64,000 nucleotides of DNA from contig JAECYW010000006.1 of NCBI GenBank assembly GCA_023014335.1, positions 3,286,001 through 3,350,000 on the forward strand. The letters are read 5' to 3'. The notes beneath the pieces are model-generated. The model did no database searches. It was not told where the DNA came from and was given only the letters and a program-made list of their open reading frames with translations. Positions 36,680-47,299 of the stretch are shown piece by piece; within the stretch, counting starts at the first letter, position 1; the number at the start of each line of letters is the position of its first letter. A program made the translations under genes and the position numbers. Source of the stretch: Galerina marginata. Taxonomy: Eukaryota > Basidiomycota > Agaricomycetes > Agaricales > Galerinaceae.

Positions 36680-38190
36680 GCCTCCGTTCCCAACATTTTG
36701 GCAGCCCTTACGACCCCTACCAGCGTTGAAGTTTGGACCAACGCTGCTATAGGGCGTCCAAACGAATTGAAACAAGGTGAGATACTGTCATCCGCTTCTC
36801 TGCACGTCATTAAAGCGGCTGCAGATTCACTTGAACTTTCGGAGCAAGGTTCGTACGCCATCTAATTTCTGGCCTTATTGTGCAGCTGATGAGCGCCATC
36901 GGAGCTGATTTTCGATGTTCTATTTGGCCTGCCATTCCTCACATTATCGCCCTCCTCAGCGACAAGGACAAGGAGGTTAGCTTCGCTAGTTCAGGTTCGT
37001 TGGTGAAATTACCGGAATATGGTAAGGCGCTTAGGCTTCTCATCTCAACATGCCTTGAGAGTTTCCCATCTAGCCGAATTCTTCGAACCCATCCAAGGTG
37101 CCATGCCTCAGTAGTCGAACTCCACAGTTGCAGTGACAAAGGCACTCGTTCGGCAGGTGCAAGTTTAGTGGTGAATCTGTCATTCAGATGACGGGAACCT
37201 CAGCCGACCTCCGAGCCTCGATTTGGGAGCGTCAATGCCATCTCTAAGATAATTAGCCTCCCCGGTGACACCAACAAGAGCCTTCGTCAAGCAGGTACTG
37301 GATCGTTAGCGAAGTTGTCCAGCCAACGGATGTCTCAATTTTCGCCCACACTTCCTGTTTGACTATAACGAGCTTTGCAGTCAAATTGCAGGAATCAATG
37401 AACCCTGCCATTCCCAAGTGCGTTGCGTTCTTCAGTGACAAGGACAGGGAGTTTCGTCAGAGTGGTGCACACCTGTTAATGAAGCTATCGGAATGTGGTA
37501 ATTATAAATGCTCCAGTTATTTGGTCCAGTGTCGCTAATCACCATTCATCGGTTTGTAGCCAAATTCCAGGGGTCCACTGGGACTACCATCCCCCAGATC
37601 GCCGCTTTACTCGGCGACATTTTTTGGTCCGTTCGTCAGGCTGGAGCACCTGCACGAGTGAAGATTTCAGAAGAGTCGTAAAGTCATCTAATTCATCCCT
37701 GTTCTTAACATTACTGACAATGTTCTAGCCGAATTTCAGGAGCCCATACTAAGTACCATTCCTCAAATCATCAACCTCCCCGACAACTCAGAGACCGGTG
37801 TCCGACTAGCTGCTGCGGAGTCATTGGTACAGTTGTCAGAACTTGGTAAGATATCGACCTTTTTCTGGTCTGAACCGATGACAGATATGTATTTCAGCTG
37901 AGTTCCGAGAATACATTGAACCTGCCATGCCCCAGATTGTCGTCCTGCTCAGCAGCTCTTGGTTTGTCCATCTGGGGAACGAAAACTTAGCATCAAAACT
38001 GCTGCATCAAGGTAAAATTGCGGACCGTCTCCTATAATGCTGCTAATAAACTGTCCTCCCTCCAGCCCAGTTTCAAGCAGCCATTCAGAGTGCCATTACT
38101 ACTGTCATCACCTTCCTTGGTGATAAGGACAAGGACGTCCGACAAGGAGCTGCAGAGTCGTTGGCTAAACTTCTGGAACATGGTAGGCAG
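36680..38190 (+). CDS. HEAT/ARM-repeat protein, plus-strand exon array
   Basis: About nine repeat units occur, each on its own ~117-120 bp exon followed by a ~50 bp intron starting GTAAG or similar. Clear units are WPAIPHIIALLSDKDKEV ending KLPEYG (about 36905-37021), MNPAIPKCVAFFSDKDRE (about 37395), TTIPQIAALLGDIFWSVRQ (about 37558), and AEFQEPILSTIPQIINLPDN ending VQLSELG (about 37728). The last two are AEFREYIEPAMPQIVVLLSS (about 37899) and AQFQAAIQSAITTVITFLGD ending AKLLEHG (about 38067). Start-to-start spacing is mostly 165-175 bp. Units near 36690, 37070 and 37210 are eroded, with stops, so this copy may be a pseudogene in its 5' half. The consensus matches the minus-strand array and the lone exon at 22.2 kb. 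Confidence 0.5.
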
Positions 38191-38703
38191 TCTAATCTTC
38201 TCAACTGAACATTGCCCGGGTTCAGAGCTTGCATTTGATCTGGTATTCCTCAGGCATTGCTTTGCTTGGCGGCAGTGGATCATCTGTCCGACAGGCTACT
38301 GCGCTGGATGCTGGATACGTTATCTTATCTCATCAAAAAATAAACAAAGTTTAATTCATCTTATCATGTCGCAGAGCCGCTGCATTCGGAGGACATCTCG
38401 CCCACTGGGGTCAAAGTTCGCCGAACTGGTTCGCGAACCTCGAACCTCGAACCCCGAACTTGTAAACCAAGGCACTTCATCACGACAATGCAGTTCCTTT
38501 CATAATAAATAAACAATGCACCTTGCGCCTTTCCGAATCCCGACGCGCCACTTATTGTCTGCGCCGCAGGCACCATTGACTCTGCGGTGCTTCTCGTCCT
38601 TCCAGGCTTTTTATAATCACCTATGCATTGCTAGTAATTTGCTAGCTTCCACTTGTTGTCAATAATAGGAGATACTTACATTCCGGATACCACGCATTGC
38701 CAC

Positions 38704-38954
38704 CTAATTCTCCTCACTGCCTTCCTTTTCTTCGACGTCTGAGGTATCCACGGTCTGGTCGGCAACTTCAGCTTCCAAGCGCCCAGGCTCCGACGTTACA
38801 CCAGTCTTGGACCTGAAATCTTCGTCTCCGTTGGCAACCTCGTCGCCTTCGTTCACACTTTGGAGAGAACAGACGCGTCGATGCTGCTGCTACTGTTACC
38901 AATGCCAGTTGGAACTAGATTTGGCCGCTCTGCAAATTCAATGATGTTCCGCAT
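38704..38954 (-). pseudogene. Short acidic protein ORF with a frame break
   Basis: The minus strand reads MRNIIEFAERPNLVPTGIGN, then SSSSIDASVLSKV, then a stop. In the next frame it continues NEGDEVANGDEDFRSKTGV and DTSDVEEKEGSEEN to a TAG at 38704. The break is at a GTGTG, so a 2-base duplication would explain it. No family is recognised. It could also be two exons whose intron I cannot define. Confidence 0.3.
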
Positions 38955-39236
38955 CTCGAAGAATCATGAGCAGTCGGCCTTGACCTGAGCTTTTCTTTCG
39001 GTAGGTTAATACGTCAGAATAAATTCCAGACGAGTAAATACATACCCACTTGTTATATAACGAACTTACCCTGCGAATGTAGACAACAACGACGGCGAGG
39101 TAGTCAATATTAGCGATTAATGAAAGTTCCCTGCCCTATTATTTCTTCACCCTATTTTGACATGGCAAAGGATTGTATTTGATCTACTTCTCTGAATATT
39201 TGGTGTATGCGTACCATACATACAATAAGGCAAGCC

Positions 39237-40050
39237 TCACGGGCAATCAATGAACAGACCCAAAAATAGTTTTAGATCTCCTGCACTATGGTTCTCCGCC
39301 GGTAAATCGAAATGATGCTCCAATGCAAATCGTCGTAGGCTTGAAACTAGAGACCTAAGCTGATGGGCAGGTGTCGGGCGGTGCCTGACTGGCTCTCTGC
39401 ACGCTGGGCACGTATACCGGAAAATGCTGCTTGGACTTTTGCCTGCACCTTGGATTAGGTCGACCAAGGTGTGCAATTCATCTTTGGTTGAAGGAACTGA
39501 GATTACTTGAAATATTTCCTGCTGCTTAGCAAGCTGAGCGAGTTCATTCTCCAAGCGAACAGTAAATAGCTTTTCAAGGCAGTCGCCGCAGAAAGTATGG
39601 CCACAGACAAGACTGTAGCGATGTGCAGAAAATCAGAAGGCGGAAAGGCATAGAAATTAGAAATGACTAAACTTATATGGGGAATTCAGCAAATCTAGGC
39701 AGACTCCACAGAGCCCTTCTGTACGCATGACGGTAATAATCTGACAATGACAAATTCATATCAGGTTTACTAAGTTCATTTTAACACGAATTATTTACCT
39801 CAGCAACATCTCTGTCCTGCGCAGACCAGTCCTTGAGGCGGTTGACTCCAACATCGTCTATACGGTCAGGCGGCAGAACGCCGTCCCTTTTCCACTCTTC
39901 AATCACCTCGGCCATGGTAGGAAGGTAATCGGACTCGTTGGAATCCAGGGACGCTCGCGACCAACATTTCGTCAGCCCGTCAGAGCGTAAGGATGAAGGA
40001 AACGGCGCTTCTAAATCTTCCTCCGCTGTCTTAGGATACGACCTCGTCAC
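39237..40050 (-). CDS. RING-finger protein, probable E3 ubiquitin ligase
   Basis: Three exons, 40050-39799, 39740-39673 and 39612-39237, join to 231 residues in frame. The RING begins at about residue 93: CGVCLDLLNSPY, then NLVCGHTFCGDCLEKLF. The last zinc ligands are after a ~50-residue insertion, in TCPACREPVRHRP. The first intron falls before the RING and the second inside it, with an unusual GTTTAG donor. The order C-x2-C, C-G-H-x-F-C, C-x2-C fits C3HC4 RINGs that bind E2 enzymes. The N-terminal 90 residues and the tail show no domain. There is no membrane segment. It appears intact among degraded transposons. Substrates are unknown. Confidence 0.7.
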
Positions 40051-41308
40051 TCAAAGTGCGGAATATAGCAACGAAAAAACACACACTTGTGGGAGGGAAT
40101 TTTCTCTCCAAACCTGGTGTAAGGGCATGACGAAGATGCCAGCGATTAACGGGAAAATGGGTAGTAAAGGTGACAAGATTATTTGGTGGAGCATAAGTAT
40201 TTAAACATTTGCCAGTGAGCGGGAGGCCCTGGGCCCCCAAAGGAAAAACCTTTGATTGATTGAAATTGTGCGACGCGGAGTGAAACTGAGAAACCGAGCG
40301 GTTCCTTTGCTACGGAGTCAGATGTTAGAATTTCGAGCACGTTGGAGTACTTTTAAACACAAGCTGTGCCTAGTTCCACTTCGGCGGCGAGGTCTTCACA
40401 CCGGCGCGACTGCGCCGTGGCGCAGGACGAATATTTACCCCTCTGTAGCCATACAAATAGAAATCAAAAAGGAGGAGAGCTTGTGTTGGCAACGACGTCT
40501 TCACACAGACGCGCCGCGTCACTGGCCCAACGTGTGTACGCGAAAGCCAGGCATAATTAAGTATTACGTGCACTGCGTCATGGTCCCTGGGTTGCTCCCC
40601 GCCCTCTCCACGGCCCTCAACGGCGACTGCATGCGCTTAGATCTTCAACATCACAGCGGGTCCCTGGTTTGCTCCGAGAACTGCACTCCTCGCTCGTCCA
40701 AACTGCTGTTGAACGAATTCGTTATCTCTTACTAGCAAGAGCCCAGGCCTCACTGACGTGGTTTTGGAGTACTTAGAAACGATTGGAGCACCGGGACGCT
40801 GCAGAGCCCGGGAGGCAACCGCCCGAAGCTCAGAGAAACATAGAAAGGCGTGGATTATTGCGGATAATTAGCATACGGCGTCTGACTGCTAGCAGCACTG
40901 TCCGAGATGGAATGAGTCGTCCGAAGTACATTCCTCGAACTTTAGATCCCAGTGACCGACATTAGACCCGTTGGCTGCTCGCGCCTTAGCCTGAGGCATC
41001 CAGGAACCCACCGGAGCGCTTCACAGGCTCAGTTGAATTCAGGGACAGTATTCCAACCTGACTCACTACCAAGCGCCCTCTAAGGCGGAGCTGTAAAAGG
41101 CGCCTGACTCCAGCTACTCTGGAGCAAATGGCACTCGCTTGCAGTTTGTCAACGTTACTCCGGCGCAGCTTTGGCAGATGGGCTCTCGAGTGTAGTCAGG
41201 CAGCCAGTTACTTAGTCTCCTGAGTTCCCCTAATCGTTTCAGCCCTGCCAATGGTCTTGAGGAAAGCATTTAATAGGTAGAGAAGAAGAGACGCTCGATC
41301 AGTCTAGT
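40051..41308. other. Non-coding stretch with a short duplicated motif
   Basis: No gene can be supported. A GTCTTCACAC-containing motif is repeated at about 40390-40430 and about 40490-40530, each followed by a CGCGCCG-like stretch. Confidence 0.3.
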
Positions 41309-41893
41309 ATGCCTACTTCTCGCATTCGTATCCGTCCTTGTAATAATGTAACGGAAGGAATCCATGCACCATTTTTGATCACTGATTTCTCGGTTCTACA
41401 GGCCCACTATTCTTCTATACGCGCTGTTCTCTACGCAGCAGCGTCTGCCAATCCGGTATCACTTCCAATCCAAACTAGGATTGCCGGCAGCCGACGTAGC
41501 CCCTTGGTCGAAGAAGCTTTTTCAGGAAGGACAATTCAGCCCCGAATTCACGACTTCCTAGTTAGCGTTCGCAAAGGACGACATGTTCATCGCTTTCAGA
41601 TTTTCGTTAAAAATCACAAACGCCTTCCAATCAATGCAGCAGTACTTGCCTTGGCTCCTGGTCGACGATGGCATGGCGACATTTTGATCATGAGGTTCGG
41701 AAGTACTGGTAACGGAGTTGTGAATCTGCGCACTGGGGACGGACCGCTTATTCGATACGCACTAAGACGGTACGTTTATTTTTTTATTTAAAGCCCTCGA
41801 CGATTGTCCAACCTTTACATTGGCGTTAGGGTCCTTCGAGTTGCCCGGCAGGGTAGACGGCTATGGCTTCCCAGTAACCGCCAATTTTATTAG
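41309..41893 (+). CDS. Small hypothetical protein, recurrent in Agaricomycetes
   Basis: An open frame from ATG 41309 encodes 160 residues if unspliced (stop at 41791). Splicing at GTACGT (41770) to AAAG (41793) keeps frame and extends to RLSNLYIGVRVLRV and a TAG at 41893, about 186 residues. Blocks are HAPFLITDFSVLQAHY, HDFLVSVRKGRHVHRFQIF, LPINAAVLALAPGRRWHGD and DILIMRFGSTGNGVVNLRTG. The segment around RRWHGDILIMR matches a pattern I recall from short hypothetical proteins of mushroom genomes. The function is unknown. No signal peptide or catalytic motif is seen. Confidence 0.5.
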
Positions 41894-43644
41894 GCATGGA
41901 AAAGCCGCGAAATGTGTGCTTGAGAGCGTTTGTTGAAGTTAAGAGAAAGGTTTCGGAGAAAATGAGCAAAGAGCGCATAAGTCTCTTGGCGGCAATAACT
42001 GGCTAGGTAAAATTGGGCAGTGCCAGCCCCACGTAGAGGCCCAGATGACAGCTGGAATAGTGTCGTTTCGGGGGAAAATTCAATTGGGCTGCAGTACCGG
42101 GGATCATCCCTTTAGACACAATTCTCCCTGCTCGCAGAGTGCGCCCCAATGTCTGTTCTAGACAAGGAGCGGTTTCCCATTATCAAGAAAGTAGCATGTT
42201 CATCCTTTTTGTCATATGGCGGTGAGTGATTAATCTGGCTTGCAAGGCCGGCGTCGGGTGTTAAGTCGGTCAAAGACGACTCTGCAGGCTTCAAATATAG
42301 TGAGGTTCAATTGAGGACGACGAAGCAGCGACCGGCGCTGGATGGCGTAGGGAGTTGGCTCAGCAGAGGATTGGTTTCCGTACGCCCTCCGTACGTACTT
42401 GAGTCTCGACTGGCAAATATTTACTACTCAATTTTTGCGGTTGAAGAGAGGAGATCGCCCATGGTATGGCTCAGCAGCTATTCGGCGCCGCTTTCTGGGA
42501 ATGACAGGGGGTACATATTAATCGGAGGGCGGATTATCTAGCAAGATCTGGCGTCGTGAGTGAGTTGACCTAAAATATGCTAACCTGTTCATGACGCCGA
42601 CAACGATCCGTAATGCAATTCGGGCGTTATTGCCTGAAGCTGCAAATTAGTCTAGTAGCGGAACTAAGGCTTCGTTACTCACATTTATGAAGCAGTCGGG
42701 ATCTGAAGTGTTGAGTGGTATTAACGCGATGTGAAAGAGCTAGGCTGACAGGTACGAGATCAAGAGCAAGTCCACGACTATATGCGAGGCTGCTCAAAAT
42801 GAAAGGGTCCTACAGAGGGACTTTTTAAAACAACCACTCTTACCAAATTTATTTGGCCAACGTTTGCATAGTGATTCCGTGCAAGTATAAAATAGCTAAT
42901 AGCCCAACTTAAGCTTGTATCTGAATTGAATGAGATAAATACAACTGAGCAAAAGTCGTGCAATAGGATTCCCTTTGAAAGTGGCGGGCGAACAGGCGGA
43001 ACCGAGGTCGGTGGAAGGGGAACAGACTCAACATGCAAACTTGAAAATTGAAATCGCCCTTGAGGTCGAAAAAAGAACGAGCTGGAATTGATCAATTTCC
43101 TGAGGAACCTCGAAAGAAGGAAAGGACGCGCCACACTAAAAGTTGAACTCTGCTCATCTGTCCTGAAGTCCTAACTCTTTCAAGGCGCTTAATAGAGCAG
43201 GAATAACGGACCTCGTTTGCCTCAGCACGGATGGTGTTGTGGCTGCCAGACATGGTTGTTATAAGAATTTGAGGCAGCGTGGGCGCAGGCGACGGTGGTA
43301 GTCGTATTGTAGGAAACGAAGCTGGATGACGCAGCAAACAAAGCCAACGACACGACCAGTCACTGACCCCAGCACAACCGATGTCAACCGTCGTGGACAC
43401 AGTGCAGTCATCTCACCGGCCAACACTTGCCAGCAATTAACGACAAAGGTTATAGTTCGCTACTTCGATTGCCCAGCCAACAGATCCGCCGAGCATGAAC
43501 CGCATGTCCGAGTAGGCATTTCCCGTAGCTATGTCGCCAGTCAAAAAGTTCCAACGACTGGAAGTGTTTGAAGGACTGACGGGAAACCGAGATGGTTTGA
43601 AAGCGTGTCAGCGGGACAAGAAGGGTTGTGACATGTTCTGGACA
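41894..43644. other. No supported gene
   Basis: Scattered short frames such as a serine/proline-rich minus-strand stretch at 43134-42778. I found no splice-consistent gene. Confidence 0.3.
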
Positions 43645-44010
43645 CCCAGGGCACGTAGGAGATGGCGCGTCCAGAACTGGATCCGGTTGACCTTGCTCCT
43701 CAAACCAACAACAGCACACCACCACAAATTTCATCTCCCTCCTCCAGCTCCTCACCCATCAGCGTCATCGCAAACCAGCTCCAGCAGCAGTCGGGTTGTT
43801 CTTCATCGTCAGCACTTGCCGCCGTTCGCGCTCGGGGTCCTCCCACATCGGCTTGATGCCCGACATTGAAGATATGGCAGTGAATGTTCGCGTCGAGCTT
43901 CGAGGGTGGCTTTAAGCCAGTTGAAGTGGCGGCAGAACTCCTCGACGGTGTCGAACTCTGCGATTATTGTGAGCCGATTTCGTACTCTGTGCTTTCTGGA
44001 GAGTGAGAGT
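43645..44010 (-). pseudogene. eIF4E-like cap-binding protein pseudogene
   Basis: Minus-strand fragments appear in eIF4E order but in different frames. RLTIIAEFDTVEEFCRHFNW matches the T-V-x-x-F-W strand and helix. SGIKPMWEDP matches the cap-binding tryptophan loop. ANGGKC matches the A-N-G-G-K-W motif with tryptophan changed. MGEELEEGDEICGGV matches the G-E-x-F-x-x-G-D-E-I-C-G strand. NRIQFWTR is the following strand. At least three frame changes and a stop after GGK mean it cannot encode eIF4E, which binds the mRNA 5' cap in translation initiation. A hairpin of the dispersed type (ATGTTCTGG with CCCAGGGCAC, about 43632-43655) lies at its 3' end. Confidence 0.65.
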
Positions 44011-45640
44011 TAGAGAAGTGGGGCTCGGGGGTTGGCGGATGCGACGCCGGGCGCGGATCCTCGGAGCAATCCATAGGACCCGCTGGAGCGTTAGAGAGGC
44101 CGGATGCCGTTGACGATCGCAGCGAGCGCATGTGTCGAAGGTCGAGCACAGGGCGGAGTTCTCGGGGCAATCCAACTCGTTCACTTAGGATGTCCATTCG
44201 GCTCGGCGTCGCAGGCTCGCGGGGTACCGTCCGTCCTATAAAAGAATTCCCTGCGGGGTATTCGCGGACCTTCGCAGTACGAAGGCAAAATATAAAGGGG
44301 CGATAACCGGCGAATGTATTTCCGCTACTGCCTCCCCGAGTTATCATGTACCAAAATGGATCGAATTCGGTGTGCAGCCGAGCGCGTCAACAGAAAGTAA
44401 GGCAACAAGAAGTAAGCAGAAATGTCGACGAGATAAGGGTCATGACGGAGACTCACGATAAGAGGGTAAACTGGTGGCAATGAAGCAACAGCATCGCGGA
44501 ATCGCGTCGATGGGGCCAGTCCAGGCAGGAGAGTGCATTCCTAAGTCGGTGTTGAGGCCTGGAACTTTGAAACTTGAGGGCAAAAGCCATCGTGTCGAAT
44601 GTCGAACATGAGAGCAGGACCAATGCCGACGGAGGAGCTGCAGTGAAATGACATAAACTTTCACGTTACGCATGTGACATGTGACTCAAAAGGAGACAGG
44701 ACACGCTTGGGCTCAGGCTCCGGGTCTCGCTGGGAGCGTCGCGGGACACCCAGTGACAAGGGTGCGACACGCTTAGCGCCCGATACATTTTGCTTGAGCT
44801 GAAATAGGAAATTTTGAATTTAATCAAAACATCTGTGAGAATACATTCATTTGCCTTGGGGCAAAATGTTGTCGCAAACAAAGACATTTTGCCCAGTGGT
44901 GAATAAGAAATTTACGCAAACAGGAAAAGTCCGGCAGAACGTTCTATTTTAATGATTGGCCTAAAATCCAAATTTCCCAAATGACTAAAATTAGCAATTT
45001 TACCCACCTTTTGCCCAAGGCTGAATATTCTATTTTGGACAAATATACTAAATCAACTATTTTGCCCATATTTTGCTTTACCAAAAGGTGGCACTTTGAC
45101 CCAAATTTTACTTCAGGTCAAAACATGAGCGGTCTATCCCACATTTTGACCCTTGTCAAAATAGTTACACCCCAGTAGTGATAGAAGTTAATTGGCCATG
45201 AACGTAAATGGTATAAAGGATGGAGGCGGATCAAATAAGCAAAAACAAAATGAATATCACTGGCGTCTCAGGAGAAAAACATAACATGGCTCGGATGACG
45301 GAAGTCATTTCAACCTTTAATCAGGCATCATAAATCCTTTAAGCGAAATGCATTGCTTAAGAATGCAAAATATGGGGAATCAATCCAAGAAGGGAATGTC
45401 CGAGCCATAGACTGGCCGGAGAGGAAATAGGAAGATGGATAATGTAAAGGCGCGTGATTCAGACATTACACAAGGAGAAATTGCAAGATGAGGAACAGTA
45501 GAAGATGCAATGAAAAACCGCAGGAACAAGGAAGAGAAAACGGGAGGAATTGTTCAAGACCAATTAGTTCTAGAGAGACTCACCTGCAATACCTTGAGAA
45601 TGATTTCGTCAGCCTAGGGAAGGGAAAAGCGCAACATCTA
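44011..45640. other. Mostly AT-rich non-coding DNA
   Basis: Around 44850-45180, TTTTGCCCA, GGGCAAAATG and TTTTGACC words recur on both strands. No coding gene is supported. Confidence 0.3.
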
Positions 45641-45849
45641 TTGCCTGCAGTAGATGCATAATAAGGACATGCTATGGCTAAACGTGGCAGCAATGCCGAA
45701 GAAGAATGTTACAGCGTGTATGGCAACAGATGGGCTTGAGGTTAGCGGCAGTTGAACACAATATGGCGTGGTATAATGTGTAGGACGACCCAATACGTCA
45801 GAAGAATGAGCCGAGTGCATATAAAAATGACACTCGATGAGCGAATATA

Positions 45850-46170
45850 CCACGTAGCATATAGCAGAGTGGGTGTAGCGTGTAGGGGGGGGGGCTAGGG
45901 CTAGGGTGTGGTAGGGGACCATAATAGCAGTAGGACGTGGTACCATTGCCGAGAGGCCTAACGGCAACGGCAATGAAGCCTGACGTGTACAAAATAGCGT
46001 GTAGCATGTAGCTTGGCCAAAAGGCCGACGTAGGGTAGTGCACCCGTAACGGCATAGAAAGTAGCAAGTAGCAGTAGCATGGCCAAAGGGCAAAGGGGGT
46101 AGCGAGCCCGTATAGCGAGTAGCGAGTAGAAATAGAATGGCCAAATGGCCGAACTGTGGGAGCGAACCCG
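45850..46170. repeat. Minisatellite array 1 (~60-bp GTAGC/TGGCCAAA unit)
   Basis: Degenerate units contain (A)GTAGCRNGTAGCAA, then ATGGCCAAAKGGCCGA, then GGGTAGCGAGCCCGT. The best copies are at about 46006-46165. The same unit builds array 2. Confidence 0.7.
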
Positions 46171-46409
46171 TGTAGTGTTGAAATCAAATCTCCAACGCGT
46201 GATCATTTCACGATCAGCTAAGAGAGAGGCGAGAAAGTAGATTTCTGGTTGCCCCCTGTGACGGCAAGAGGGCAAACGGATGGAGGAGCTAAAGTACACG
46301 ACGGCTGCTTATGTACAGTAAACAACAAAATACTCACCTGATAATACAAAGGCGGCGGGCGGGTCCATCAACGCATTGCGCATGCTCGCATAGCCACCGA
46401 ATATTCCAA

Positions 46410-46670
46410 CATGTAGCAGGTAGCAATAGCGCGGCCAAAGGGCCAAAGTAGAGTTGCGATCCATATAGCAAGTAGCGGGTAGCAATAGCATGGCCAAATG
46501 GCCGAAATGGGGTAGCGAGCCCGTGTAGCAGGTAGCAAGTAGCAGGTAGCAATAGCGCGACCAAAATTCCGAGTGGGGTAGCGAACCGTATAGCATGTAG
46601 CAGGTAGCGATAGCATGGCCAAGGCCAAAGTGGGGTAGCGAGCCCGATATTAGCAAGTAGCAATAGCGTC
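46410..46670. repeat. Minisatellite array 2 (~60-bp unit, four copies)
   Basis: Units begin at about 46413, 46470, 46531 and 46597. Each has GTAGCRGGTAGCAATAGC, a GGCCAAAKGGCC block, then GGGGTAGCGAGCCCGT. The minus strand is pyrimidine-rich and yields spurious leucine/proline-rich ORFs. Confidence 0.8.
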
Positions 46671-47299
46671 GCCGAGCTTGATGACGAAGCACTGGTCCGC
46701 CGCGGCATTTTGTGTATGTCTTGAAATGTGACGTAGGGATGCGGGTCGATGGGTATAAGGTGGTGAGCGGCAATAAGACAGCAGATATAACGCGAGGGAC
46801 GAGGTTGCCAGGTGGATGAAGGTTGGGCTCTGCAACTGCGAGTCTTGAGGGTGAGGTGTCCGGATGAGGAATGGCCTAGCTGGAGAAAGTTGAGGTTCTA
46901 GAGGAATAAAGCTGTGCAATAGAAGGTAGAGATAAGAGGTAAGATTGAGAACGTATCTGTGTGTCCTGGAGGGTCGAAGAGGCCGTTGGGCTATGAGGTC
47001 TCCGGATGGTCTGTCATTTAAATTGAATCGATTTGCGGGGGATACGTGGCATATATGGTACAGATGTAAGCAAGATGAAAACAAGGAAACGAGTGCTCTG
47101 AGGCACTCGCAATGGCGACGGCACGTCTCGCTGAAGTCGCGAGGTGACGGAGACAGTGACAAAGACGAATCATCAACGTTTGGAAGAGCGACGATGATGG
47201 TTTGTTTGTCACGTGCTTTCCGCTTACTCAAAGTCCGTATTCTAATCTACGCTCATTCCTCGCTAAGACGAGAATGTAATTGGCTACAAGATGATATGG

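Noticed and set aside
40256..40735. 159-residue plus-strand ORF
   Set aside because: No domain, atypical composition, and it overlaps a short duplicated motif; likely chance.
45638..46773. Several long minus-strand ORFs rich in leucine, tyrosine and proline (up to 168 residues)
   Set aside because: They lie over or beside the ~60 bp minisatellite arrays and are by-products of the repeat, with repeated ATCYLLYG-like words and no domain.
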